DNA from: Prolixibacteraceae bacterium
Lineage (GTDB): Bacteria; Bacteroidota; Bacteroidia; Bacteroidales; Prolixibacteraceae
Assembly: GCA_028683385.1 (NCBI GenBank)
Contig: JAQUIJ010000001.1
Location: forward strand, 620,001 to 684,000
DNA: 64,000 bases
Direction of reading: 5' to 3'
Shown: positions 44,043 to 53,412 of the stretch, piece after piece
How positions within the stretch are numbered: the stretch's first letter is position 1
Layout of the letters: every line of letters begins with the position of its first letter
Translations under genes and position numbers: made by a program
Notes under the pieces: model-generated
Databases searched by the model: none
What the model was told of the DNA's origin: nothing
What the model saw: only the letters and a program-made list of their open reading frames with translations

Positions 44043-45047
44043 ATGAAATCATATCGATTGTTGATTATTCTGATAGTCATTGGCTCCTTCATTCAACTGT
44101 CTGGATGCAAGCACCCAAAACCTAAGATTGGAATTTTAATGCATAGTTATGAAAATGCCCGATGGACAAAAGACAAAGATTATCTGGTTGATAATCTGAC
44201 GAAAGAAGGGGCTGATATTATGCTTGAAGTTGCTGACAATGATCAGCAAAAACAAATTACACAGGCTCAAACGATGATCACCGATGGCGCTCAGGTGTTG
44301 ATTGTAGTTCCGATCAACCAGGATGAAGCAGCTAAGATCGTTGAATTGGCGCACGAAGCCAATGTAAAAGTTATCGCTTACGACCGTCTGATCAATGGAT
44401 GTAAACTGGATTATTACGTTACCACAAATAGTACACATATCGGTGAACTTCAGACCTCGTACCTTACCTCACTAAAACCCAAAGGCAAATATGCCTTGAT
44501 TTGCGGTTCGAAATACGACGACAATTCGATGAAACTTTTCCTGGGGCAAATGAATATCTTGCAACCTTTCATGGAAAGCGGAGACATTCAGCTAGTTTAC
44601 AGCGAATTCACCGAAGACTGGTCTCCGGCAGAGGGAGTCTTACATACCAAACATATTCTTGAACAAAACAAGGATTCGGTTACCGCCATTATTACTGGAA
44701 GCGATGCCATTGCTGATGGCGTACTGGAAGTATTGAAAGAACGTGGTTTGGAAAGGAAAATAATGGTTTCAGGACAAGATTGTGAGTTAGACAATGTGAA
44801 AGCAATCATGAATGGAACACAAACTTGTGATATTCTAAAGCCCTTGAAAGAAATGGCTTCAATTACTGCAGAACTAGCCGTATCGCTTGCTCTTAAAAAA
44901 CCTTTAAAAATGAAGTTTACCTACGAAAGCAACGGAAAGGCGTTAGTGAAATCGATTTTGCTTGATGCTTCAATTGTTAACCGAAATAATATTGAAAATA
45001 CAGTTATCGCCTCCGGATTTCACACTTCGGCTGAATTAAACCAATAA
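44043..45047 (+). CDS. sugar-binding lipoprotein of the LacI/RbsB (periplasmic-binding) family
   Basis: A lipobox ends at C22 (QLSGC). The rest has the two-lobed type I periplasmic-binding fold: KIGILMHSYENARWTKDKD, QAQTMITDGAQVLIVVPIN, VKVIAYDRLI and TAIITGSDAIADGVLEVLKERG, closest to xylose-binding proteins such as XylF. No ABC transporter permease or ATPase gene is adjacent, so it may serve a sensor kinase or a transporter encoded elsewhere. Confidence 0.9.
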   Translation: MKSYRLLIILIVIGSFIQLSGCKHPKPKIGILMHSYENARWTKDKDYLVDNLTKEGADIMLEVADNDQQKQITQAQTMITDGAQVLIVVPINQDEAAKIVELAHEANVKVIAYDRLINGCKLDYYVTTNSTHIGELQTSYLTSLKPKGKYALICGSKYDDNSMKLFLGQMNILQPFMESGDIQLVYSEFTEDWSPAEGVLHTKHILEQNKDSVTAIITGSDAIADGVLEVLKERGLERKIMVSGQDCELDNVKAIMNGTQTCDILKPLKEMASITAELAVSLALKKPLKMKFTYESNGKALVKSILLDASIVNRNNIENTVIASGFHTSAELNQ

Positions 45048-45174
45048 TAGGATTTTGCACAAAACCGAGATACAATTCGGATCAAAACAGCTTTTTTTGG
45101 TTCATGATAAAAGCATAGATTTATATTTCCAATTGTTAATTACATTCGCGACTTAAAATAAAATCAGAATAAAA

Positions 45175-47325
45175 ATGTTCCGGAAAAACCTACTCGCAAT
45201 CGGACTTGTTATGCTTTCCCTTATGCCCGTAGTGGCAAAAGAGGGCATGTGGATTCCAACCCTGCTCAATAAATACAACATCGAAGAAATGAAGCAAATG
45301 GGCTTCAAACTTACCGCCGAAGATGTTTATAGCGTCAACAAAGCAAGCATGAAAGATGCCGTTGTCCTGTTTGGAACAGGTTGTACCGGCGAATTGATTT
45401 CAGGAGATGGACTTCTGATTACCAATCATCATTGTGGGTTTGACGCCATACAGAACCACAGTTCGCTCGAACACGATTATCTGACCAATGGATTTTGGGC
45501 AAAAAATCGTGAGGAAGAACTTCCAAATCCGGAATTAAGTGTTCGCTTTTTAAACCGGATGGAAGACGTCTCAGATCAGGTTTTAGCTGGTACTGAAGGC
45601 ATTCCAGGCGATTCAGTTTCAGTAGTAATCAACCGAAACACCAAACAAATTATAGTACAAGCTGCCGAAAAAGGGAAATATGAGGCCACGGTTCAGCCGC
45701 TCTTCTACGGAAACCAATATTTCCTTTACGTTTACGAAGTTTATACTGATGTGAGATTGGTTGGAGCGCCGCCAACCTCGATCGGAAAATTTGGAGGAGA
45801 CACCGACAACTGGATGTGGCCACGTCATACCGGCGATTTCTCTTACTTCCGTATTTACGCCGACAAAGACAATCAGCCGGCCAAATATTCGCCTGACAAC
45901 GTACCTTACAAGCCGAAGAAATTTTTCAAAATTTCAATCAAAGGTATCCAGCCAAACGATTTTACACTGGTGTTTGGTTATCCGGGAAAAACTCAGGAAT
46001 ACCTGCCATCACAAGCGATCCGGCAAATTATGGAACAGGGTGATCCAGATAAAATTAAAATCCGCGACCTAAAACTTAACCTGCTTGCAGCAGAGATGAA
46101 TAAAGATCCTGAAGTTCGGATTCAATACGCATCGAAATATGCGAACACCAGCAATGCCTGGAAAAAATGGCAAGGTGAAGTAAAAGGTTTGAGACGGCTG
46201 AATGCCATCGAAACCAAGCTGACTTTCGAAAGCGAATTCAAGAATTGGGCCGAAGCCAATCCGGAACGAAGAAGTAGATACGGCGAAGTATTGCCGAGCT
46301 TCGAGAAGCTTTACGGTGAAATTGCAGGCTACGCCAAAGCCAATGATTATTATTCGGAAATCGTTCTCCGTGGAACCGACATTTTCAACATCATTTCTTT
46401 CTTTGAAGCCATTGACAAGCGTTGGCCCTCCTTGTCACCAGCCGATCAGCAAAAAATACAAAAAGCTGTTCAACCTAAACTAAACGAGTATTTCAACGAA
46501 TACAAACGGGCTACCGACGAAAAAGTCTTTGCAGCTTTATTAAGCCTTTATGCCAAAGACATGGATCAGGCACTTCTTCCTGAAGATTTTAAATTACTGA
46601 TGAATAAAACATCGCAGGAAAATTTGATCAGCAAAATATATCAAAAATCCATATTTTCAGATCAGGAAAAACTAACTAAAATTACTTCAGACTTGAATGC
46701 CAAAAGTTTCAAAACGATCAATCAAGATCCGGTATTCAGAATTTTCAGGAGTCTGAAAAAGCAATTCGATTCGAAAGTTGAACCGTATTACACTTCACTC
46801 CAGAAACAAATTGATGGCACAATGAAAACCTACATGGCAGGGATCATGGAAATGAATCAGGGCAAATCCTTGTGGGCCGATGCCAACAAAACGCTTCGGG
46901 TATCTTACGGGAAAGTGGAAGGCTACAAACCTATGGACGGCGTAACCTACTTCTATTACACCACTCTGGAAGGCATTATGCAAAAAGATAATCCGGCCAT
47001 TTACGACTACAATGTTCCTCAGAGCCTGCGCAATTTGTTCCAATATAAAGACTACGGAAGGTACGGAAAAAATGGTCAGATGAACGTTTGTTTCACGGCC
47101 TCGAACCATACCACCGGAGGAAATTCAGGTAGCCCGGTTATTGATGCCAATGGAAACCTGATCGGGGTAAATTTCGACCGTTGCTGGGAAGGAACAATGA
47201 GCGACCTGATGTTTGATCCGGAACGTTGCCGTAACATTATTCTCGACATCCGGTATGCGCTTTTCATCACGGATAAGCTGTCTGGAGCCGGTTATTTACT
47301 AAACGAAATGGTGATTGAGGAATAA
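45175..47325 (+). CDS. S46-family dipeptidyl peptidase (DPP7/DPP11 type)
   Basis: A signal peptide precedes a 716-residue S46 peptidase that removes dipeptides from peptide N-termini in the periplasm. The catalytic triad regions are NHHCGFDAIQ (His85/86), DTDNWMWPRHTGDFS and GGNSGSPV with S651. The S1-subsite position reads Arg (R669 in VNFDRCWEGTMSD); from family knowledge arginine here goes with acidic P1 residues (DPP11) and glycine with hydrophobic ones (DPP7). Thus an Asp/Glu-preferring DPP11 is the better guess. Confidence 0.93.
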   Translation: MFRKNLLAIGLVMLSLMPVVAKEGMWIPTLLNKYNIEEMKQMGFKLTAEDVYSVNKASMKDAVVLFGTGCTGELISGDGLLITNHHCGFDAIQNHSSLEHDYLTNGFWAKNREEELPNPELSVRFLNRMEDVSDQVLAGTEGIPGDSVSVVINRNTKQIIVQAAEKGKYEATVQPLFYGNQYFLYVYEVYTDVRLVGAPPTSIGKFGGDTDNWMWPRHTGDFSYFRIYADKDNQPAKYSPDNVPYKPKKFFKISIKGIQPNDFTLVFGYPGKTQEYLPSQAIRQIMEQGDPDKIKIRDLKLNLLAAEMNKDPEVRIQYASKYANTSNAWKKWQGEVKGLRRLNAIETKLTFESEFKNWAEANPERRSRYGEVLPSFEKLYGEIAGYAKANDYYSEIVLRGTDIFNIISFFEAIDKRWPSLSPADQQKIQKAVQPKLNEYFNEYKRATDEKVFAALLSLYAKDMDQALLPEDFKLLMNKTSQENLISKIYQKSIFSDQEKLTKITSDLNAKSFKTINQDPVFRIFRSLKKQFDSKVEPYYTSLQKQIDGTMKTYMAGIMEMNQGKSLWADANKTLRVSYGKVEGYKPMDGVTYFYYTTLEGIMQKDNPAIYDYNVPQSLRNLFQYKDYGRYGKNGQMNVCFTASNHTTGGNSGSPVIDANGNLIGVNFDRCWEGTMSDLMFDPERCRNIILDIRYALFITDKLSGAGYLLNEMVIEE

Positions 47326-47736
47326 AGGCGTCCCCCACCCCCTCCCAAAGAGGGGGCTTTGAGAATCGCAATGCTTCATTATTTTTAATGAATATCCGAT
47401 AAAATACCTAAATGAATAAGCTTTGTGGGGCTTTGCCCCAAACCCCAATTCCTTTTTTGTCTTGACACAAAAAAGGAATCAAAAAAGGTCAAGGCTACGT
47501 CCACTTCGCACGAAAAACTTGCGTTCGATGGCTAAAATCTTTTAAACTCGCCTGCAGCTCAAACAGAAAAGATTTTTTAACGCCATCTTCACTTATTTTT
47601 CGGCTCACCGGACGAGGCCGGTCGCCGGCCAAACTCATTAGGTAAAGTTACGGTCATTCATAATTGATCTCTTGATAGGAGCTTTCGATTACGAAACTCC
47701 CTTCTCCTTTGGAGAAGGGTTGGGGATGAGGCTTCT
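47326..47736. repeat. composite intergenic repeat region after the S46 peptidase gene
   Basis: The 411-base gap has no gene. It contains a C-rich CCACCCCCTCCC...GAGGGGGC hairpin at the left, a perfect 13-base inverted repeat at 47448-47460 and 47467-47479 (ATTCCTTTTTTGT), a long element reading through TCAAGGCTACGTCC, GGCTAAAATCTTTT and AAAAGATTTTTTAACGCC, and at the right a CCCTTCTCC...GGAGAAGGG hairpin. From memory, closely similar sequences recur between genes across many Bacteroidota genomes. Confidence 0.7.
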
Positions 47737-48546
47737 TTAATCGCACAAAACACAAATGTCTTTTTGCGGGTTGATCATCAAAACGGGCAAGTTGCCAGCT
47801 TTTTTGATGATTTTTTTCTCCGGAAGTCCAATTAGCAAGTCTATCAGGGAAATGGCGCTGCTTCCTGAAAAAATCAGTACGTCGCCATTCAAGTCGTCTG
47901 CATTGGCAATTGCTTCATTACAAATTCCCCAGCTCGAAGTCTTTCCGGCAACCTCCTGGTGGCGGACATTCATACTGGAAAGAAATTTCTTGAAGAAATT
48001 CAGGTTCCGTATTAATTTTTCGGCCTGATCCCGTTCTGTTTCATGAGCATAAATTAACTGAACCTGCGACTTGTTGAACCGACCGAAATATGAAGCCCAG
48101 AGCGAAGTTTCCTTCGATGCTTTCCTGAAATCAATCGGGACCAGCACGTTTTTATAGCTTAAAAACCGAGGAATTTCGCCATTGACAAACAGAAAAGCGA
48201 TACTACTTTCCCGAAAGGCTTTTATCGCCCATTTGATGTCCAACTGATGAAGAACAACCAAAACAGCTTCATATTCATCAACCAACTTTTGCATGTTATC
48301 CAGCAACGACTTCTGGAGCAATAGCCATGAGATTTCCATGTCGGGCAGGTTTCCTTTCAGGCTATTCGATGTCTGAATTAATTTCTCCTGAAGTTGATTT
48401 TTTTGAACTTTATCTTTCCAAATAGCCGTCAAACAAAGCTCCTTTCTTAAAACACCAGCCATGCGAACTCCGTGAACAATAACCTCTTTCATCCGTTCGG
48501 AGAAATCGCAAATAACCACAATTTTTTGTCCTGAAGAATTTGACAT
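47737..48546 (-). CDS. two-domain universal stress protein (UspA family)
   Basis: From the ATG at 48546 the 269-residue protein has two Usp-like halves, the first opening with KIVVICDFSERMKEVI and the second with YKNVLVPIDFRKASKET. The frame extends farther to ATG 48609 and a TTG, but a TAnnTTTG-type element at 48610-48603 lies there, which favours 48546. Usp proteins bind ATP or nucleotides during stress. It is divergent from the acyl-CoA synthetase gene. Confidence 0.85.
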   Translation of the reverse strand: MSNSSGQKIVVICDFSERMKEVIVHGVRMAGVLRKELCLTAIWKDKVQKNQLQEKLIQTSNSLKGNLPDMEISWLLLQKSLLDNMQKLVDEYEAVLVVLHQLDIKWAIKAFRESSIAFLFVNGEIPRFLSYKNVLVPIDFRKASKETSLWASYFGRFNKSQVQLIYAHETERDQAEKLIRNLNFFKKFLSSMNVRHQEVAGKTSSWGICNEAIANADDLNGDVLIFSGSSAISLIDLLIGLPEKKIIKKAGNLPVLMINPQKDICVLCD

Positions 48547-48602
48547 GAGCTTTAATGATAGATTAAGGAAGCAAAAAAGAATCGCAACCTGAAATGCTTC
48601 AG

Positions 48603-48610
48603 CAAACATA
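48603..48610 (-). promoter_or_regulatory. -7 promoter element of the universal stress protein gene
   Basis: On the minus strand TATGTTTG fits TAnnTTTG, about 57 bases before the chosen ATG. The TTG element is not clear. Confidence 0.4.
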
Positions 48611-48682
48611 ACTGATTTTTGGGAACGATGAACATCCTGCAAATGCAGGCAAAAGTCAGTTCCTTCCCAGATTGCTTTTGCT

Positions 48683-48690
48683 AACTTTGT
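48683..48690 (+). promoter_or_regulatory. -7 promoter element of the acyl-CoA synthetase gene
   Basis: TAACTTTG fits TAnnTTTG, 21 bases before the ATG; the leader would be about 15 bases. Confidence 0.45.
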
Positions 48691-48711
48691 TTCAAAACAA
48701 AAAGCTTGTCA

Positions 48712-50772
48712 ATGATAACAAAAGAACTGATTGCTCCACAAAGTATTGTAGTTGTAGGCGCTTCGAATAATACGACGAAGCCGGGAGGAAAACTTCTGAA
48801 AAATTTGCTTGACAATAATTTCAAGGGCGACCTGTACGTTGTCAATCCAGGTTCGAATGATGTTCAGGGAGTAAAATCCTATCCATCTGTCAGCGAATTG
48901 CCTCCGGTTGAAATGGCCGTTTTGGCTATTCCTGCCGCAGCTTGCGTGGAAGCAGTTGAAATTTTGGCCACACAAAAAGGCACGAAAGGATTTATCATTA
49001 TTTCAGCAGGTTTTAGCGAGGAAAGTGAAGAAGGCCGGATTCTGGAACAGAGAATTGTAAAAATAATTGAAGAAAATAATGCTTGCCTGATTGGCCCAAA
49101 TTGCATTGGTGTCATCACATACGCACACACCAGCGTGTTCACAACTCCTATTCCCAAGCTCGAACAAATGAGTTGTGACCTCATTTCCAGTTCGGGAGCA
49201 ACCGCTGTTTTCATCATGGAATCAGGCATTCCGAAAGGGCTCCATTTTGCCAGTGTATTCTCGGTAGGAAATTCAGCCCAAAACGGCGTTGAAGAAATTC
49301 TCGAATTCATGGACGACGTGTTTAATCCGGAAACCAGTACACGAGTGAAACTACTTTATGTCGAAAGCATTAAAAATCCTGATAAATTATTGAAACACGC
49401 CTCTTCATTGATCCGAAAAGGATGCAAAATAGCGGCCATTAAAGCCGGGAGCAGCGAGGCCGGAAGCCGTGCGGCAGCATCCCACACTGGAGCAATGGCG
49501 AATTCGGATCTGGCTGTTGAGGCCTTATTTCGCAAAGCGGGCATCGTTCGTTGTTATGGCCGCGAGGAATTGACAACCGTAGCCAACATTTTTCACTGCA
49601 AACCAATGAAAGGCAAACGGTTGGCCATCATTACCCACGCCGGAGGACCGGCAGTTATGCTTACCGACGCACTTGAAGATGGAGGACTAAAAATTCCGCA
49701 CATCGAAGATTGCGAAGCAAAAACCAGACTCAAGAACCAGCTTTTTGCAGGTTCGTCGGTCGAAAACCCCATTGATTTTCTGGCAACCGGAAATGCAGAA
49801 CAATTGGCAGCCATTATTGATGCCTGCGAAAATGACTTCGATAAAATTGATGGGATGGCTGTTATCTTTGGTAGTCCGGGACTATCTCCTGTTCGGGATG
49901 TCTACCAGGTTCTTAACGAAAAAATGCGCACCTGTAAAAAACCTATATTTCCAATTCTTCCTTCCCTGATCAATGTGAAGGACGATATGGCTTATTTTAT
50001 TTCTGAAGGGAACGTAATCTTTCCGGATGAAGTTTTGCTTGGAAAAGCGTTGACGAGTATTTTGAAGACCGCCAAACCTTCCGAAGAAAAAATATTCCTT
50101 GATGATATAGATATTCCTGAAATCCGACGGATTGTCGATCGGGCTGAAGATGGATTTCAATCGCCTGAAACAATCCATCGGTTGTTTGCTGCTGCAGGAA
50201 TTCCAATGGTTCACGAAATCACCGTTACAACGGAAGATACAGCTATTGAAGCAGCAAAAAAACTGAGATTCCCACTCGTAATGAAAGTAGTTGGCCCCAT
50301 ACATAAAACTGATGTTGGCGGAGTTGTCCTGAATGTTCAGGATATGGAAACTGTTCAGCGCGAATTCAAACGGCTGATTCAGATCAAAGATACGACTGCA
50401 GTTTTGATGGCTGAAATGGCTTCAGGAATTGAACTTTTTCTGGGGGCTAAATATGAGGACAAGTTTGGACACATTATTTTGTGCGGCATCGGTGGTATTT
50501 TTGTTGAGGTATTCAAGGATGTTACTTCCGGCCTTGCACCACTAACCATGTGCGAAGCTGCTGCCATGATCAAAAACCTACGTGCATACCGCATTATTAA
50601 AGGCTACCGTGGAAAAAATGGGGTGAAGGAACGTAAGTTTGCCGAAATTATGGTACGCTTATCAACGCTTCTTCGCTTTGCTGTCGAAATCAAAGAACTG
50701 GACATCAATCCACTTCTTGGCGATGGGGACAAAATTATCGCTGTTGATGCCCGGATTAGGATTGAGAAATAA
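48712..50772 (+). CDS. ADP-forming acetyl/acyl-CoA synthetase (fused alpha-beta)
   Basis: This 686-residue enzyme joins the two subunits of ADP-forming acyl-CoA synthetase: an N-terminal CoA-binding Rossmann domain (SIVVVGASNNTTKPGGKL), a succinyl-CoA-ligase-like domain with the phosphohistidine at H258 (AAASHTGAMANSD), and a C-terminal ATP-grasp domain (KLRFPLVMKVVGPIHKTDVGGV). It makes ATP while releasing an acid from its CoA ester, the energy step of amino acid fermentation. ATG 48712 is preferred to the TTG two codons earlier. Its place near the paaK/Vor locus suggests aryl- or branched-acyl-CoA substrates as well as acetyl-CoA. Confidence 0.92.
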   Translation: MITKELIAPQSIVVVGASNNTTKPGGKLLKNLLDNNFKGDLYVVNPGSNDVQGVKSYPSVSELPPVEMAVLAIPAAACVEAVEILATQKGTKGFIIISAGFSEESEEGRILEQRIVKIIEENNACLIGPNCIGVITYAHTSVFTTPIPKLEQMSCDLISSSGATAVFIMESGIPKGLHFASVFSVGNSAQNGVEEILEFMDDVFNPETSTRVKLLYVESIKNPDKLLKHASSLIRKGCKIAAIKAGSSEAGSRAAASHTGAMANSDLAVEALFRKAGIVRCYGREELTTVANIFHCKPMKGKRLAIITHAGGPAVMLTDALEDGGLKIPHIEDCEAKTRLKNQLFAGSSVENPIDFLATGNAEQLAAIIDACENDFDKIDGMAVIFGSPGLSPVRDVYQVLNEKMRTCKKPIFPILPSLINVKDDMAYFISEGNVIFPDEVLLGKALTSILKTAKPSEEKIFLDDIDIPEIRRIVDRAEDGFQSPETIHRLFAAAGIPMVHEITVTTEDTAIEAAKKLRFPLVMKVVGPIHKTDVGGVVLNVQDMETVQREFKRLIQIKDTTAVLMAEMASGIELFLGAKYEDKFGHIILCGIGGIFVEVFKDVTSGLAPLTMCEAAAMIKNLRAYRIIKGYRGKNGVKERKFAEIMVRLSTLLRFAVEIKELDINPLLGDGDKIIAVDARIRIEK

Positions 50773-50831
50773 AAGTATTCAGTCTCAGTAAACAGTTTTC
50801 AAGGAATATCCTGAAATATTGGGCAAAAAAG

Positions 50832-50874
50832 AAGGCTAATAAACTGTGGTGAAACACCTTTGTTTATTAGCCTT
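50832..50874. terminator. bidirectional terminator between acyl-CoA synthetase and RRM genes
   Basis: AAGGCTAATAAAC (50832-50844) and GTTTATTAGCCTT (50862-50874) make a perfect 13-base stem with a 17-base loop between convergent genes. Confidence 0.8.
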
Positions 50875-50940
50875 TATGTAGTAGTAAAAATTAAATGAAT
50901 TAATTTTTACATAAATAGCACATTAAAAACAGGAAATAGT

Positions 50941-51426
50941 CTAGTATTCAGATCTTCTGTTGCCACCAGCGCTTGAGCCACCACCACGGTTGAAACCACC
51001 GCCTGAGTTGCCTCCACGATCGCCACCGCGGAAACCGCCGCCGCCACCAGCACTACCACCACGGAAACCACCGCCGCCAGCGCCACCGCTACCGCCACGG
51101 AAACCACCGCCACCTGAATTGCCTCCGCGGAAACCACCGCCTGAGTTGCCACCACGGAAACCACCACTAGGACGGCTACCTTCTTTTTTCTCTTCAGCTT
51201 TATTTACAACAATTGTCCGGCCTTCAATCTCAGCGTTGTTCAATTCTTCAATTGCTTTTTTAGCTTCTTCTTCATTTGTCATTTCTACAAAACCAAATCC
51301 CTTTGATCTTCCTGTAGCTCTGTCAGTAATAATTTTTACGGATGTTACTTCTCCGTATTCTTCAAAAATTTCCTGTAATTCGCTTTCCTCAATTTTAAAG
51401 GGAAGGCTGCCAACAAAAATGTTCAT
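50941..51426 (-). CDS. RNA-binding protein with RRM domain and glycine-rich tail
   Basis: Residues 1-80 are a single RRM: RNP2 is IFVGSL (3-8) and RNP1 is KGFGFVEM (42-49). Residues 92-155 are a low-complexity tail of GGFRGG-type repeats with arginine and serine, ending in NRRSEY. Such RRM proteins are common in Bacteroidota, where cold-shock-like or mRNA-binding roles are assumed. The opposite strand holds a long proline-rich frame that is only a shadow of this tail. Confidence 0.92.
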   Translation of the reverse strand: MNIFVGSLPFKIEESELQEIFEEYGEVTSVKIITDRATGRSKGFGFVEMTNEEEAKKAIEELNNAEIEGRTIVVNKAEEKKEGSRPSGGFRGGNSGGGFRGGNSGGGGFRGGSGGAGGGGFRGGSAGGGGGFRGGDRGGNSGGGFNRGGGSSAGGNRRSEY

Positions 51427-51461
51427 AAATAACTGTTTAAATAATGGATAAATATATTTTC

Positions 51462-51469
51462 CAAAAGTA
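51462..51469 (-). promoter_or_regulatory. -7 promoter element of the RRM gene
   Basis: On the minus strand TACTTTTG fits TAnnTTTG, with a leader of about 30 bases before the ATG at 51426. Confidence 0.5.
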
Positions 51470-51921
51470 GTTATATTTTAATTCAAAATACGTTTGGGAA
51501 AAGATTTTATTCGGCAACGCATTTTTTTTTGACTTTTTTATCAACCTAAGCTTTAATTGGTTACAGCGAATCATGTTTGACTTTCCATTCACGACCAGCG
51601 CATGATTGCAATTGAGTATGGCCAAAATGCCGCGCATTAGAACCCATGCTCAATATTTGCAACCTCAAATACACCATTATTTTAAATAAGAATTTAGCTA
51701 AAATACTATTCCGTTACCATTAAAGTGATCAGAGTTTATGATTTTTCAGCTTGCCAATCTCCTTTCAAAAGCTTTCATTATTCAAACTGAGTCTAAATTA
51801 CCTCATTTTTACTTTTTTATATAAATCAAACCATATCTTATAATTGCTTTATTTTAACACATTTCAACTTCGATAATGAAAGCACAAGACTCCAATTGCT
51901 TACAGTTACACTATTGCCTCA

Positions 51922-51952
51922 TTTGTAGTATTAGATAAAACTTATACTTTTG
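51922..51952 (+). promoter_or_regulatory. promoter of the porin-paaK operon
   Basis: TTTG at 51922-51925 and TACTTTTG at 51945-51952 are spaced by 19 bases, a complete match to the Bacteroidota sigma factor consensus. Transcription would start near 51959. Confidence 0.65.
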
Positions 51953-52114
51953 GATTCGATTCAGAGTGCTGTGGCTTAGTCTATTGTATTTCACATCATT
52001 CGGAGCTAAAAAACATTAAGAACCAAAAATTAATTAACCGAGTTCCTCGCCGGAGCCTGAGTTTGCTGTATTATGATTTTAATTCAGCCAATGATCAGAA
52101 GAACCAAACATCAC

Positions 52115-53401
52115 ATGAAAAAACTATTTTTCTTACTCCTCCTAATTAGTACCCAAATCTCTTATAGTCAGGAAACCAAACCCAAAGAAACATCACTCGA
52201 ATTTTATGGCTTCGTTCGATTTGAATCCTTTTTCGATTCATACAAAGGATTAAACGCTGGCAATGATTTATTTTTTATTGCTCCGCTATACGCAGGAACT
52301 GATGCCAATGGGAAGCACATTAACCAGACTCCAACCTATAATTTTGCATCGATGGCAACCCGTTTTGGTGTTCGCGTTACTGGTCCTGAGATTTTCAAAG
52401 CGAAAACATCAGTCAACATTGAGGCCGATTTTGCAGGCGACCTTGGAAACAATCCGGCTCTATTTCGGGTAAGACAGGCAAATGCTGTTTTCACCTGGAA
52501 GAAATCGTCGTTGCTGGTTGGCCAAACCTGGCATCCATTCTGGGGTGGAAAAGTCTTCCCAACGGTTGCTGGGTTGAATACCGGCTCTCCATTTCAGCCG
52601 TTTAACCGAAGTCCACAGGTCAGGTTCGACTATAAACCCAGCACAAAACTGATCCTTTCGGCCGCCATGGTTGGCGAATTTCAATATAAATCGTATGGGT
52701 TCTCGAAGATTGAGACCATGACCATTGAGAAATTAGATATTTTTAACCGCAATGCAGGAATTCCTGAAATGGTTGGCAATATCGAAATGAACAATGGAGG
52801 ATGCACTTTAGGCGCTGGGGTTAGCCTGAAATACATTTTACCAACGCTCTATACCGTTGGTAGTTCCGGCAAATATGTGTCAAACGAAATGGTTCAGGCG
52901 ACATCGTTTGTCGGATATGGTCAGTATGTAAAAAAGATGTTCACCATCAGGGCTAAAGCGGTGTTGGGCCAGAATATGACACACTTATGTATTCCCGGCG
53001 GATATGGCGTAAAAACACTAGACAAAGCGACAGGAGCATTGACTTACACTCCTTACAATTCGTTCACCAGTTTTATAAATGCGGTATACGGTAAAAAATA
53101 TCAGGTTGGCCTTTTCGGTGGTTATTTGAAAAACCTGGGAACTGCTGATGCTCTGTATAATTTTGGAAGTTCAACGGCTCCAACTGTTGTTACTCCGGGA
53201 TTACTCCCCAATGTAGCTTCAATTTACCGTGTTGCCCCTCACTTCGCGCTGAATATTTCAAAAATACGCTTCGTAGCTGAATATGAATTAACTTCAGCAG
53301 AATATGGAACCGGCAACATTGATTTGAATGATGGATTATATGCAACAGGTGTTAATGCAACGAATCACCGGATTTTGCTCATGTTAATGTATTCTTTCTA
53401 A
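52115..53401 (+). CDS. outer-membrane porin, DcaP-like
   Basis: The ATG at 52115 starts a typical signal peptide (MKKLFFLLLLISTQISYSQ); two earlier in-frame ATGs (52073, 52091) would put extra residues before it. The 428-residue protein reads as a beta-barrel: LEFYGFVRFESFFDSYKGL, the ASMATRFGVRVTGPE strand pair and a final aromatic strand NHRILLMLMYSF. DcaP-type porins take up small anionic or aromatic acids. It is 11 bases before paaK, so uptake of the ligase substrate is the likely role. Confidence 0.82.
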   Translation: MKKLFFLLLLISTQISYSQETKPKETSLEFYGFVRFESFFDSYKGLNAGNDLFFIAPLYAGTDANGKHINQTPTYNFASMATRFGVRVTGPEIFKAKTSVNIEADFAGDLGNNPALFRVRQANAVFTWKKSSLLVGQTWHPFWGGKVFPTVAGLNTGSPFQPFNRSPQVRFDYKPSTKLILSAAMVGEFQYKSYGFSKIETMTIEKLDIFNRNAGIPEMVGNIEMNNGGCTLGAGVSLKYILPTLYTVGSSGKYVSNEMVQATSFVGYGQYVKKMFTIRAKAVLGQNMTHLCIPGGYGVKTLDKATGALTYTPYNSFTSFINAVYGKKYQVGLFGGYLKNLGTADALYNFGSSTAPTVVTPGLLPNVASIYRVAPHFALNISKIRFVAEYELTSAEYGTGNIDLNDGLYATGVNATNHRILLMLMYSF

Positions 53402-53412
53402 ACCGAACTATC

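Larger units (their letters stand above)
51427..52114. other. long AT-rich intergenic region before the porin gene
   Basis: About 690 bases lie between the divergent RRM and porin genes. Apart from the two promoters listed separately, no gene, tRNA or clear repeat was found. Part of it will be the porin leader of about 155 bases. Confidence 0.5.

Noticed and set aside
50960-51451. Long proline-rich open frame opposite the RRM gene
   Set aside because: It is the antisense of the glycine-rich repeats (GGX codons read as CCX); there is no domain or independent support.
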